Shown: in pieces, positions 54,026 to 64,000 of the stretch
Layout of the letters: every line of letters begins with the position of its first letter
Position numbering within the stretch: position 1 is the first letter of the stretch
Origin: Dysidea avara
Lineage: Eukaryota > Porifera > Demospongiae > Dictyoceratida > Dysideidae
Reading direction: 5' to 3'
Assembly: GCF_963678975.1 (NCBI RefSeq)
Contig: NC_089275.1
Span: 38,044,819-38,108,818 of the forward strand
Length of the DNA: 64,000 bases
Made by a program: the position numbers and the translations under genes
Notes under the pieces: generated by a model
Databases searched by the model: none
What the model saw: the letters and a program-made list of their open reading frames with translations, nothing else
Told to the model about the DNA's origin: nothing

Positions 54026-54865
54026 TTTTGCTCCAATAAAAGTGTGGACCATAGTCACCCTTTAACGCACCCCCATTTCTACCACATATGGTCCTGCGGC
54101 TAAAACATAACTGAATTGTTTTTTTGTTCCCTGAATAATATCTAGCTAACAAATTCTTGCATATCTACATACGTAGGCTATGTTTTACAGATTCTTGTTG
54201 AGCTTGTTGCGCTTGTAAGGAACCAGAGTAAAATGTATATAAATTATGGTCCTTATTTTTACCATCAACTGCATGCATAAATCAGTACAGTGAAACCTCT
54301 CTATAATAGACACTTTGGGGCTTACATAGAAGTTTAGGCCTCTCTTTCAGAGCAAAAAATATGGACTCTAGATCTAGATCTTTCAGAGCGAAAACAATAT
54401 GGAGTTATGTTGGGACCAAACCGTTTGCCCAAGGTCTTTTGACCATAATTTGGGAATTTGTTTACAGAGGTTTCACTGTTACAGTATAGCTATTTGGCCA
54501 GCACTTTATGTTTGTATGTGCGTACTTTACTGATCAGCTACAAGACACCTCCCAATACTGATCTTCTGATTGTGATTGCAGCTACTTAATGTTTTATATT
54601 ATGAGAGTAAACCATCATTAAGATATTCAAAAGTATAACATACAATTACATATACCTTGGACTCATGTGACTGTACTGACATGCAAAAAGCACAGTAAAG
54701 GCATGGCAAGGAAGCTATAAAAATGAAATAAGCTACTGTATCAGTACAACACACATGCAAAAACAAAAAAGAACAAGACAAACCAAATACTCGAAGTGCT
54801 CAAATCAGTGCTATCATGCCAAAAAGATTCACTGAGAGAGCAACTGATGGCTTTATGAGCAGCAT

Positions 54866-55333
54866 TATCCAGTATAATAATATTATTATTATTATTATAA
54901 CATTATCCAGTATAATATTATTATTATTATTATTATAACATTATCCAGTATAATAATATTATTATTATTATTATAACATTATCCAGTATAATAATATTAT
55001 TATTATTATTATTATAACATTATCCAGTATAATAATATTATTATTATTATTATAACATTATCCAGTATAATAATATTATTATTATTATAACATTATCCAG
55101 TATAATATTATTATTATTATTATTATAACATTATCCAGTATAATAATATTATTATTATTATTATAACATTATCCAGTATAATATTATTATTATTATTATT
55201 ATAACATTATCCAGTATAATATTATTATTATTATTATTATAACATTATCCAGTATAATAATATTATTATTATTATTATAACATTATCCAGTATAATAATA
55301 TTATTATTATTATTATAACATTATCCAGTATAA

Positions 55334-55367
<34 letters not shown>

Positions 55368-55494
55368 ACATTATCATATTATTATTATTATTATTATAAC
55401 ATTATCCAGTATAATATTATTATTATTATTATTATAACATTATCCAGTATAATAATATTATTATTATTATTATAACATTATCCAGTATAATATT
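54866..55494. repeat. (ATT)n minisatellite, 16 units, left block
   Basis: Units of about 36-45 bp made of AACATTATCCAGTATAAT plus a variable ATT run. The series is interrupted by composite copy 2 and resumes at 60,553. Confidence 0.92.
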
Positions 55495-55983
55495 ATCTAA
55501 TCCAAAACAGCCAAGCTGTAAAAAAAGTGTGCGGCCCTCAGAAAGGCTATGGTGAAAAAAGATGTGAAATCCAAGGTGGCGGCCAAGAAATGGCTGTGAT
55601 GGTAGGTTAGTGGTAAAAATTTTAATAATGACAATTCAGGTGAATTTTTGTGCCGCTTCACAAAAATTCACCTGAATTGTCGTTATTAAAATTTTTACCA
55701 CTAACCTACCATCACAGCCATTTCTTGGCCGCCACCTTGGATTTCACATCTTTTTTCACCATAGCCTTTCTGAGGGCCGCACACTTTTTTTACAGCTTGG
55801 CTGTTTTGGATTAGATTTCATTTCTTTTTGTATTTGTATACCCCAAAGCCGGCCTATGGCCAGCTTTGGGACTTTTTTAACCTATGTTTTTTTCTTTACT
55901 ACAGGAAGAAGAAAAGATGAAGTAGATGTACTTTAAATATTTTATCAGTAAATGTACAAATTATATATACTGTATAATACATA

Positions 55984-56213
55984 TGTGACCGGATTTGCGA
56001 AAAGGGGTCCAATTTGCCAACTTTGACAATTGATAACTTCAGATTGGAAAGAGCTATTGCCTTGATATTTGGGCAGTGGTGAGCACCACTATAGCTGAAT
56101 ACATGGTGAAATGTTCAGGTTAATAATTATGTTACTTGAACACTGAGTTATGGTCTCCAACATTTACGGAATTGGATGTGTGTGGAAGACCCCTTTTCGC
56201 AAATCCGGTCACA
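55984..56213. mobile_element. 230-bp MITE nested in composite copy 2
   Basis: TGTGACCGGATTTGCGAAAA / TTTTCGCAAATCCGGTCACA ends bounded by TA. Absent from composite copy 1. Confidence 0.85.
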
Positions 56214-56224
56214 TATATTCATTA

Positions 56225-59200
56225 CAGAAATCTCCATGGTGGTTTCTTTGTAACTGAACACTCTACAAGGTGACTTCTTCTAATTGCTCTCTCTACAGGG
56301 TGAATTGTTTGTAGCTGAACGATCTACAAGGTAACTTCTTCTAGCTGATCTCTCTACAGGTGATGTGTTTGTAGCTGAATTTTGTATAGGTGATTTGTTT
56401 GCAGCTGAGCTCTTTACAGAATGGTTTCTTTGTAGCTGAACTCTCTAAAAGGTAACTTCTTCTAACTGATCTTTCTACAGGGCAATTTGTTTCTGGCAGA
56501 ATTTTCTACAGGGTGATTTCTTTGCAGCTGAACTCTCTACATGGTGGTTTCTTTGTAGCTGAACTCTCTACAAGGTAATTTCTTCTAGCTGATCTCTCTA
56601 CAGGGAGATTTGTTTGTAGCTGAACTATCTACAAGGTAACTTCTTATAGCTGATCTCTACAGGGTGATTTGTTCGTAGTTGAATTCTGTACAGGTGATTT
56701 GTTTGCAGCTGAGCTCTTTACAAAATGGTTTCTTTGTAGCTGAACTTTCTCCAAGGTAAGTTCTTCTAACTGATCTTTCTACAGGGTGATTTGTTTGTAG
56801 CTGAACTATCTACAAGGTAATTTCTTCTAGCTGATCTCTCTACAGGGCGATTTGTTTGTAGCTGAATTCTGTACAAGTGATTTGTTTGCAGCTGAGCTCT
56901 TTACAGAATAGTTTCTTTGTAGCTGAACTCTCTACAGGGTGATTTGTTTGTAGCTGAAATCCCTACAAGGTAACTTCTTCTAGCTGATCTCTCTACAGGG
57001 TGATTTGTTTGTAGCTGAACTCTCTACAGGTGATTTGTTTGTAGCTGAACTCTACAAGGTGATACTTCTAGGTGATTTCTCTACAGGATTCCTTGTTTCT
57101 AACTGAACTCTCAACAGGGTGATCTGTTCATAGCTGAACTTTCTACTGGGTGATTTGTTTGCAGCTGAACTCTCTAAATGGTGGTTTCTTTGTAGCTGAA
57201 CTCTCTACAATGTGACTTCTTCTAGCTGAACTCTCTACAAGGTGACTTGTTTCTAGCTGATCTCTCTACAGGGTGACTTGTTTCTAGCTGAACTCTCTAC
57301 AGGTGATTTGTTTGTAGCTGAACTCTCTACATGGTGGTTTCGTTGTAGCTGAACTCTCTACAAGGTAACTTCTTCTAGCTGATCTTTTTCACTGCATATT
57401 TGTTTGTAGCTGAGTTCTCTACAGGGTGATTTGTTTGCAGCTGAACTCTCTACATGGGAGTTTCATTGTAGCTGAACTCTCTACAATGTGACTTCTTCTA
57501 GCTGAACTCTCTACAGGGTGACTTGTTTCTAGCTGAACTCTCTACAGGTGATTTGTTTGCAGCTGAACTCTCTACATGGTGGTTTCTTTGTAGCTGAACT
57601 CTCTACAAGGTAACTTCTTCTAGCCGATCTTTCTACAAGGTGATTGAGTTTTTTGCAGCTGAACTCTTTACATGGTGGTTGCTTTGTAGCTGAACTCTCT
57701 AAAAGGTGACTTCTTCTAGCTGAACTCTCTACAGGATGATTTGTTTGCAGCTGGATTCTCTACGTGGTAGTTTCTTTGTAGCTGAACTCTCTACAATGTG
57801 ACTTCTTCTAGCTGAACTCTCTACAGGGTGACTTGTTTCTAGCTGATCTCTCTACAGGGTGACTTGTTTCTAGCTGAATTCTCTACAGGTGATTTGTTTG
57901 CAGCTGAACTCTCTACATGGTGGTTTCTTTGTAGCTGAACTCTCTACAAGGTAACTTCTTCTAGCTGATCTTTCTACAGGGTGATTTGTTTGTAGCTGAA
58001 TTCTCTACAGGGTGATTTATTTGCAGCTTAACTCTCTACAAGGTGACTTCTTCTAGCTGAACTCTCTACAGAGTGATTGATTTTTTTTGCAGCTGAACTC
58101 TCTACATGGTGGTTTCTTTGTAACTTAACTCTCTACAGGGTGATTTGTTTGTAGCTGAACTCTCTACAGGGTGATCTGTTCATAGCTGAACTCCCTATAA
58201 AGTAACTTCTTCTAGCTAATCTTTCTACAGGGCGATTTGTTTGTAGCTGAGTTCTCTACAGGGTGATTTGTTTGCAGCTGAACTCTACATGGTAGCTTCT
58301 TTGTAGCTCTACAATGTTACTTCTTCTAGCTGAACTCTCTACAAGGTGACTTGTTTCTAGCTGATCTCTCTACAGGGTGACTTGTTTCTAGCTGAACTCT
58401 CTACAGGTGATTTGTTTGCAGCTGAACTCTCTACATGATTGTTTCTTTGTAGCTGAACTCTCTACAAGGTAATTTCTTCTAGCTGATCTCTCTACAGGCC
58501 GATTTGTTTGTAGCTGAACTCTCTACATGATGGTTTCTTTGTAGCTGAACTCTCTACAAGGTGATTTCTTCTATAGCTGATCTTTCTACAGGGTGATTTG
58601 TTTGTAGTTAAACTCTCTACACGATAGATTCTTTGTAGCTGAACTCTCTACAAGGTGATTTCTTCTATAGCTGATCTTTCTACAGGGTGATTTGTTTGTA
58701 CCTGAACTATCTACATGATGGTTTCTTTGTAGCTGAACTCTCTACAAGGTAACTTCTTCTAGCTGATCTCTCTACAGGACAATTTGTTTGTACCTGAACT
58801 CTCACATGATTGTTTCTTTGAAGCTGAACTCTCTACAAGGTGATTTCTTCTAGCTGATCTTTCTACAGGGTGATTTGTTTGTAGCAGAACTCTCTACAAG
58901 GAAACTTCTTCTAGCTGATCTCTCTACAGGGAGATTTGTTTGTAGCTGAACTCTCTATACATGATTTGTTTGCGGCTGAATTCTCTACATGATGGTTTCT
59001 TTGTAGCTGAACTCTCTACAAGGTAACTTCTTCTAGCTGATCTCTTTACAGGGTGAATTGTTTGTAGCAGAACGATCTACAAGGTAACTTCTTCTTACTT
59101 ATCTCTCTACAGGGTGATTTGTTTGTAGCTGAACTTTTTACAAGGAAACCTCTTTTAACTGAGCTCTGTACAGGGTGAATTGTTTGTAGCTGAACTATCT

Positions 59201-59665
59201 ACAAGGTAACTTCTTCTAGCTGATCTCTCTACAGGATGATTTGTTTGTAGCTGAACTATCTACAAGGTAACTTCTTCTAGCTGATCTCTCTACAGGGTGA
59301 TTTGTTTGTAGCTGAATTCTGTATAGGTGATTTGTTTGCAGCTGAGCTCTTTACAGAATGGTTTCTTTGTAGCTGAACTCTCTACAAGGTAACTTCTTCT
59401 AGCTGATGTATCTACAGGGTCACTAGTTTGTAGCTGAATTCTCTACATGGTGGTTTCTTTGTAACTGAACTATCTACAAGGTGACATCTTCTAGCTGATC
59501 TTTCAACAGGGTGATTTGTTTGTATTTGAACTCTCTACAAGAAATCTTCTTCTAACTGATGTTTTAACAGGGTGAATTGTTTGTAGCTGAACTCTCTACA
59601 GGGTGATTTGTTTGTAGCTGATCTCTATACAGGTTACTTATTTCTAACTGATCTCTTTAATTCTG
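56225..59665 (-). repeat. 31-bp satellite array, ~110 units, inverted
   Basis: Reverse complement of the 30,190-32,880 satellite: unit CTACAGGGTGATTTGTTTGT then AGCTGAACTCT, with the TTCTTCTAGCTGATCTCTCT sub-type interleaved. Confidence 0.92.
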
Positions 59666-60552
59666 TTCAGGGTGACTGCTCTATTAGGATGACTGCTCTA
59701 TTAGAGTATCTCGATCTCGCACTTGCTACACCAAGTTGGATTTCGTGTTATAACTCCGTGGATTTAAGTCTGATTCTTCTACACCATTGAAGAGCCTTTC
59801 TAAGATGATAACTCCATCTGTACAGCGATTTTGAAAGCATTACCCCAAGCGGTTTACCTGGTAGGCGTGGCAAGCATAATAATAATAATAATAATAAAAT
59901 AAAAATATTAAAAATTAGCTAATCTCGATTGCGTAATTGTTACACACTGTTGATTTTTTCGCTGTATCTTCCTGGTTTTTAGCTCGATTTCTTTCAAACC
60001 ACAAAAGGTTTGAGGTTCAATAGTTAACCTATTCACCCACCGATTTTCAGCTTCTTCCCATACGCGGTTTACCCTGTAGGCGTGACAACATATTGGTGTT
60101 ATTTTTCGTGCATAATCGCTCATAACTCTTTGTCTGTTTATGATATTCCAGCCAAAGTTGGTACCGAGATGCGCCTTTATACCCCCCTTCTGTGTGCCAA
60201 ATTTCAAGGCAATCGGATAACGCGTTCGAGTTTTATAGCAGTTTTTGTAAGTGTGCGACAAGAAAAAGAAAAATAAGAAGAAGAAGAAGAAGAAGAAGAA
60301 AAAAAAAACGAAGAAACTCAGCCAATTTTTGAAGTCGCATATCTCGGGAACGCGCGAAGCGATTTCGCTCAAATTTGGTATGTAGAGTGCTGCAGTTGGG
60401 GGGCATGTCCACAGCAAAAATCGTCTTGTTTCATCAAGGAAGCACAGAGCTACGGAGGTGCGAAAATTGCGTTTTCTTTCTTCCTGTCAATATACTCACG
60501 GGTGTTACGCGCCGGCTTCTTGGGCCGCACGACACACTACCGTGTGTCTTGA

Positions 60553-60818
60553 TTATTATTATTATTATAACATTATCCAGTATAATATTATTATTATTAT
60601 TATTATAACATTATCCAGTATAATAATATTATTATTATTATTATAACATTATCCAGTATAATATTATTATTATTATTATTATTATAACATTATCCAGTAT
60701 AATATTATTATTATTATTATTATAACATTATCCAGTATAATATTATTATTATTATTATTATTATTATAACATTATCCAGTATAATATTATTATTATTATT
60801 ATTATAACATTATCCAGT

Positions 60819-60849
<31 letters not shown>

Positions 60850-60955
60850 AACATTATCCAGTATAATATTATTATTATTATTATTATAACATTATCCAGT
60901 ATAATATTATTATTATTATTATTATAACATTATCCAGTATAATAATATTATTATA
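60553..60955. repeat. (ATT)n minisatellite, 10 units, right block
   Basis: Continues the 54,866-55,494 array in the same phase and orientation. Confidence 0.92.
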
Positions 60956-62045
60956 GCTAGTTCTACAAATTGCCGCAGTCTGTTGAAATAGGGCCCTAAT
61001 GGAGTCATGACTTCCACAAGATCCCTGGCATTCCCTCTCTTTATCAGTGCAAGCATGATATACTCCCCATGCATCGATCATTCCTTTTCAGTAGACCGGC
61101 ATCTAGCTTGATTATAAGGTTTTACTGATGTAGCTACTGTAACTAATAAGGCATCTGTTGTATAAGTGTTTATGTAATTTAACAGTTTTGCACTGACGTG
61201 CATGTATAGTTTGTTGTATTCTGTATCCTGTGTTATTGTAGGTGAACCCCTACAGGCTTTAGCCTTTTGACCTCGCCTTTTGCTTTTGTTATTAAACAAA
61301 CAAATAGCTAAACTACCACAAAACATACAGACTAAGTGGCTACTCAGCATGCATCTTGAGAAGATCAGATATAATTCAAAAAATTAATAGCCTTCCTTAT
61401 AAATTAAGACACTTTACGACATTATAGCCACGGTGCATCTCGCGGTGCATGGTATATATAAGATAGCACTTTCATCGGCAAGGCGCACAATAGAATGTAG
61501 CCGGCAATCTCGGCTGCAGTGGGCTCGAGTCTACCAGCTAGCTATACTATAGCTATTGCCTATAGACCATTTGAATAATAACCAAAAACCTTTTAGGCCA
61601 CTCCAAATAAATTCTCTGTTTCCTGTCCTGGACTCTGGCATATTTGCATGCGGGCGGGCGGTCCATTTCCATTATTTCATTATAACTTTTCAAGCCATTA
61701 TTTGCCTGGCACAGCCAAAAAGGCAAACATGCTTAACCTTGTTCCTTCCTTTGTAAATTGCAAAAATAACACAAACGTGAAGTTGTGCCGACTTGATAGC
61801 ACTGCTGACACGTGAGCTGTCACTGTTTCAAGATAGCTTTTACTGAGTCTGTCAGTATGCAAGAATAACCGGAAAATAATGGAAGAATACGGAATAATGG
61901 AATATTTAGAGCTGGTAGTAACCAGAAGCGGGCAGTGGACGGGAAACAGAGAATTTATTTGGAGTGGCCTTATCCTCATGGATGTACTGGCATAAGCCTT
62001 TATCCTTAAAATACAAAAACATGAAGTATACAAAAAATGGCTTAC
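60956..62045. other. proposed gene B first intron, proximal part
   Basis: No gene recognised. Contains the 61,592-61,976 MITE. The minus frame 61,078-61,350 has no recognised homology. Confidence 0.4.
61592..61976. mobile_element. 385-bp MITE
   Basis: Inverted ends AGGCCACTCCAAATAAATTC / GAATTTATTTGGAGTGGCCT continue through TCTGTTTCC, about 30 bp each. Confidence 0.75.
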
Positions 62046-62126
62046 ACTTTCTGTGACACCTGATTCCTTGACTTCCTTCATAGCGATCTTCATCGGAGGC
62101 TCCTTTTCTTTCAGTGTAGTCACCAT
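62046..62126 (-). CDS. Gene B putative first exon
   Basis: An ATG exon of 27 codons (MVTTLKEKEPPMKIAMKEVK, then ESGVTES) with phase-0 donor AGT|GTAAGC, compatible with exon 2 at 53,025. It resembles the gene A first exon in start (ATGGYGACTA) and end. This implies a 9-kb first intron that contains composite copy 2. It could instead belong to an unrelated transcript. Confidence 0.4.
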
Positions 62127-62380
62127 ATCGTTCCTAGTCACCGTGTTCTATTCGGACAACTTATAAATTAGTAAAAGGGAAATACGTATCCAAATCCGAG
62201 TCAAAATCAAAGCACCCACACTTCTTTAAACCCTGTCCATAGACATGCCTAGCAACAACTTTGGTGGGTATAGCATAATATAATAATTATCTTCGTAGAA
62301 TATTAATAGCAACATTAGTACACCGCATTAACACATACATGCTAGATAGCTATTACAAAATAACTATACTACTATTACTG

Positions 62381-64000
62381 TTAATATTTTTGAATGTGAA
62401 AAGGAGCTTTTGACCACTGCTTGGTTCCCGTTTTGCCAAATGGAGTAACAAACATTACTTGTTGACATTTGATAGCAGGAAATTCAGCACCTTTCTCAGG
62501 CCATATGATAATCACACCAAGATCTTGGTTACATCTTTTGCATCGTATCTTCTGTGTAATGTAAAAGTCTCCAGTTTGACGGCTATTGCTGTGCCTCCCG
62601 CGGGTGCATCTTTCATAGATGTCTTTAGTAATAACAGCATAGTGGGTATCAGCAATGATCCGTAAATCTCCACCCCAGAATAGGTTTAGGTCACACCCCC
62701 TGCAGACAACCGCAACTTGACTAGATTGTAGTGTTTTTGAGTCTTTCTGCATTTGTTGATGGAGTTCTCTAGCTGAGAGAAGTTCTCTCTGTCGCTTTGT
62801 TATCTCCTTTTTCAACTTTTCACCTTCAGGTAAATACTCCAAAGCTTCCATCATCAGATCTTCTTTTTCTTTGTTCAGTTGTTCTTGGTATATCTTTGGT
62901 GATGACTCATCTAAGATGGCATAGCAACGACTATCTTTAGCTCGGGCTCGACCTTGTGCTTGCTTGCGTGCAATTTCATTTGTAACATAGTTGTACCTCA
63001 CAACAAGGTTACAGGCTGGAACATTCAATCCTTCCTCTAATGCTGATGTAGACACTAACAAGTTTAGTCTACCTTCAGTAAACTGCTTGATAATGTCTTG
63101 CTGCATTGTTACATTCATCCCACCAGTTTCTTTGTTGCTACGGCCAGTCACGATGTCTGGTCTAACCAACCCTTTCAGCCCAGCATTTTCTTTCAGCCAC
63201 TTACACATGCAACGAGCACTTTCCTTAGTAGTAACAAAGATGATCCCACGGGTGGGTGGTGAAGCTTTAAAATGATCAACCAGCAACTGTTTTAGTCTCA
63301 CCAACTTTGGATTTTCTATGGGAGCAATCATCTTGGCTTGTTGACAAAACTGGCTAAATAGGAGACGTAAAGATTGTTCATGTGGAGTTGGATGTAGTGC
63401 CACCATCATCTTCCTTTCTAGTAGGGCAACAGCATCAGTTTGGGTGAGGTCTTGATATACAGTCAAGGCTTTGTAGTAATATTGCAACTGCTTCAAATGT
63501 GTACGTAGATCTCTCTCCACTGGTCCGGTACGACATTCAGAATCATGAAGTTGCTGTACAACCCAACTCTCATAGGCTTGCATGTATCGTGGAAATGGAC
63601 ATTTGTTCAAACCAAAAAATGTTTGCAGCTGCTGCTCCATTACATCCATAGCCAAGTTTAGCTGCTTGAGAAATGCATCAGAACTACTGCGCGATTTAGT
63701 CTTTAGCAAGTCAAAATCTGGTTGATTGGTAAAATTTACCAATTCAGTGATGTTATCCCTCACAATCTTTATGCCTCCAAAGGCATCTAATAAAGCACAC
63801 AAGCTCAGCAAATGATCTAAAGTTTTTTCAACTTCTCCTGAGGGTTTATCACCTGCCCCTGGTGAAGCTGTTAGCCCCACAATTTGTGGAAGGTTTCTTG
63901 CAAAATTTGCAGCACCCAATTTGGTTTTAATGTAACCCTCCATGATCGTCGCGTATGGGGAATTCTTCTTTGCATTGTGGCACTCATCGATGACCAGCAA
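62381..64000 (-). CDS. RIG-I-like receptor (RNA helicase plus C-terminal RNA-binding domain), 3' part
   Basis: 539 codons, running off the window at its 5' side. In fragment numbering: VIDECHNA (DECH box, 3-10), LTASPGAG (motif III, 43-50), helical insert between helicase lobes (~60-245), RGIIFVTTKESARCMCKWL (motif IV, 251-269), STSALEEGLNVP (motif V, 317-328), QAQGRARAKDS (motif VI, 347-357), pincer-like helices (~370-425), then a RIG-I-type zinc-binding regulatory domain with CRGC (433-436) and CKRC (487-490). DECH plus this domain is specific to RIG-I/MDA5/LGP2-like receptors (established), cytosolic sensors of viral-type RNA. Whether CARDs precede the helicase cannot be seen. No intron occurs in this part. 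A relic of its last codons lies at 34,268-34,345. Confidence 0.95.
   Translation of the reverse strand: MLVIDECHNAKKNSPYATIMEGYIKTKLGAANFARNLPQIVGLTASPGAGDKPSGEVEKTLDHLLSLCALLDAFGGIKIVRDNITELVNFTNQPDFDLLKTKSRSSSDAFLKQLNLAMDVMEQQLQTFFGLNKCPFPRYMQAYESWVVQQLHDSECRTGPVERDLRTHLKQLQYYYKALTVYQDLTQTDAVALLERKMMVALHPTPHEQSLRLLFSQFCQQAKMIAPIENPKLVRLKQLLVDHFKASPPTRGIIFVTTKESARCMCKWLKENAGLKGLVRPDIVTGRSNKETGGMNVTMQQDIIKQFTEGRLNLLVSTSALEEGLNVPACNLVVRYNYVTNEIARKQAQGRARAKDSRCYAILDESSPKIYQEQLNKEKEDLMMEALEYLPEGEKLKKEITKRQRELLSARELHQQMQKDSKTLQSSQVAVVCRGCDLNLFWGGDLRIIADTHYAVITKDIYERCTRGRHSNSRQTGDFYITQKIRCKRCNQDLGVIIIWPEKGAEFPAIKCQQVMFVTPFGKTGTKQWSKAPFHIQKY

Larger units (their letters stand above)
55495..60552 (-). 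mobile_element. Composite satellite-bearing element, copy 2 (5,058 bp, inverted)
   Basis: Reverse orientation of the 29,355 copy. From left: terminal palindrome (55,495-55,819), hairpin CCCCAAAGCCGGCCTATGGC, a nested 230-bp MITE (55,984-56,213), the satellite (56,225-59,665), the CTCTATTAGAGTATCTCGAT motif, unique part with CACGCCTACAGGGTAAACC-type words, and the end ACACACTACCGTGTGTCTTGA. It splits the (ATT)n minisatellite. Open frames inside (for example the minus frame 59,908-60,417) show a poly-Phe run from a purine tract and no recognisable domain. Confidence 0.8.
36305..62126 (-). pseudogene. Gene B: paralogue of gene A, three +1 frameshifts (decaying or mis-assembled)
   Basis: Death-fold STAND protein like gene A. 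Exons 5' to 3' on the minus strand: 62046-62126 (putative), 52957-53025, 52800-52906, 51435-51475, 50974-51057, 50855-50914, 50086-50358, 48176-48394, 42413-42655, 36305-38106. Exon lengths and phases match gene A for the coiled coil and the CARD-like exon. Exons equivalent to gene A 7 and 10-16 (including the second CARD-like fold) were not found, yet the phase-1 joins remain in frame. The last exon needs three +1 shifts, near 38,010, 37,222 and 36,517, each with paralogous protein resuming immediately. It ends DCCIL. All upstream exons are open. Calling it a pseudogene depends on the shifts being real. Confidence 0.7.

Noticed and set aside
59908..60417. 169-codon minus frame with a long Phe run
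   Set aside because: The Phe run reads a purine/pyrimidine microsatellite. No domain, and the matching region in copy 1 is not open in the same way.
54866..60955. CRISPR-like alternation of CCAGTATAAT blocks and ATT runs
   Set aside because: The 'spacers' are microsatellite ATT runs of variable length, not unique sequences.

Overview
The window looks like nuclear DNA of an early-branching animal, most likely a demosponge (inference from content, not from a database match). It is AT-rich. Its genes have many short exons with GT..AG introns. It carries metazoan innate-immune domains (death-fold, NB-ARC-type STAND NTPase, RIG-I-like helicase) and is packed with non-LTR retrotransposon relics and miniature inverted-repeat elements. 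All host genes I can support lie on the minus strand.

Layout: 1-10.2 kb holds no recognisable gene, only repeats. Gene A (10,232-29,224, minus) is reconstructed here as 18 exons that splice into one open frame of 1,273 codons: coiled coil, CARD-like death fold, Ser/Thr/Pro/Gln linker, second CARD-like fold, Death domain, NB-ARC NTPase with winged helix, helical tail, and a C-terminal CaaX box (CTIM). Gene B (36,305-62,126, minus) is a diverged tandem paralogue. It lacks a block of middle exons, has a poly-Gln/poly-His linker, carries three +1 frameshifts in its NB-ARC exon, and still ends in a CaaX box (CCIL). The 3' part of a RIG-I-like receptor gene (62,381-64,000, minus, running off the window) lies about 250 bp upstream of gene B's proposed first exon. 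A 78-bp relic of the same RIG-I-like 3' end lies upstream of gene A at 34,268-34,345. The simplest reading is tandem duplication of an [RIG-I-like receptor + death-fold STAND protein] cassette, with later decay of the middle receptor copy.

Mobile DNA: two large inverted copies of a composite element (29,355-33,414 and 55,495-60,552) bracket most of gene B. Each has a TC-start with a terminal hairpin, a 31-bp satellite of 2.7-3.4 kb, a small hairpin, and a ~325-bp terminal palindrome. One copy split a 200-bp TA-type MITE and the other split an (ATT)n minisatellite, so the insertion boundaries can be read directly. There is a family of TAGTCT-ended elements with 9-bp target duplications (55-544 bp), three hAT-like MITEs with 8-bp near-perfect target duplications, several TA-type MITEs, a truncated LINE with reverse transcriptase inside a gene B intron, and three other LINE relics.

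How the genes may work together (inference): the RIG-I-like receptor would sense RNA, and the CARD/Death STAND proteins would oligomerise and signal through death-fold contacts. The CaaX boxes suggest that these STAND proteins are prenylated and membrane-anchored. I know of no such arrangement in animal NLR or Apaf-1 families.
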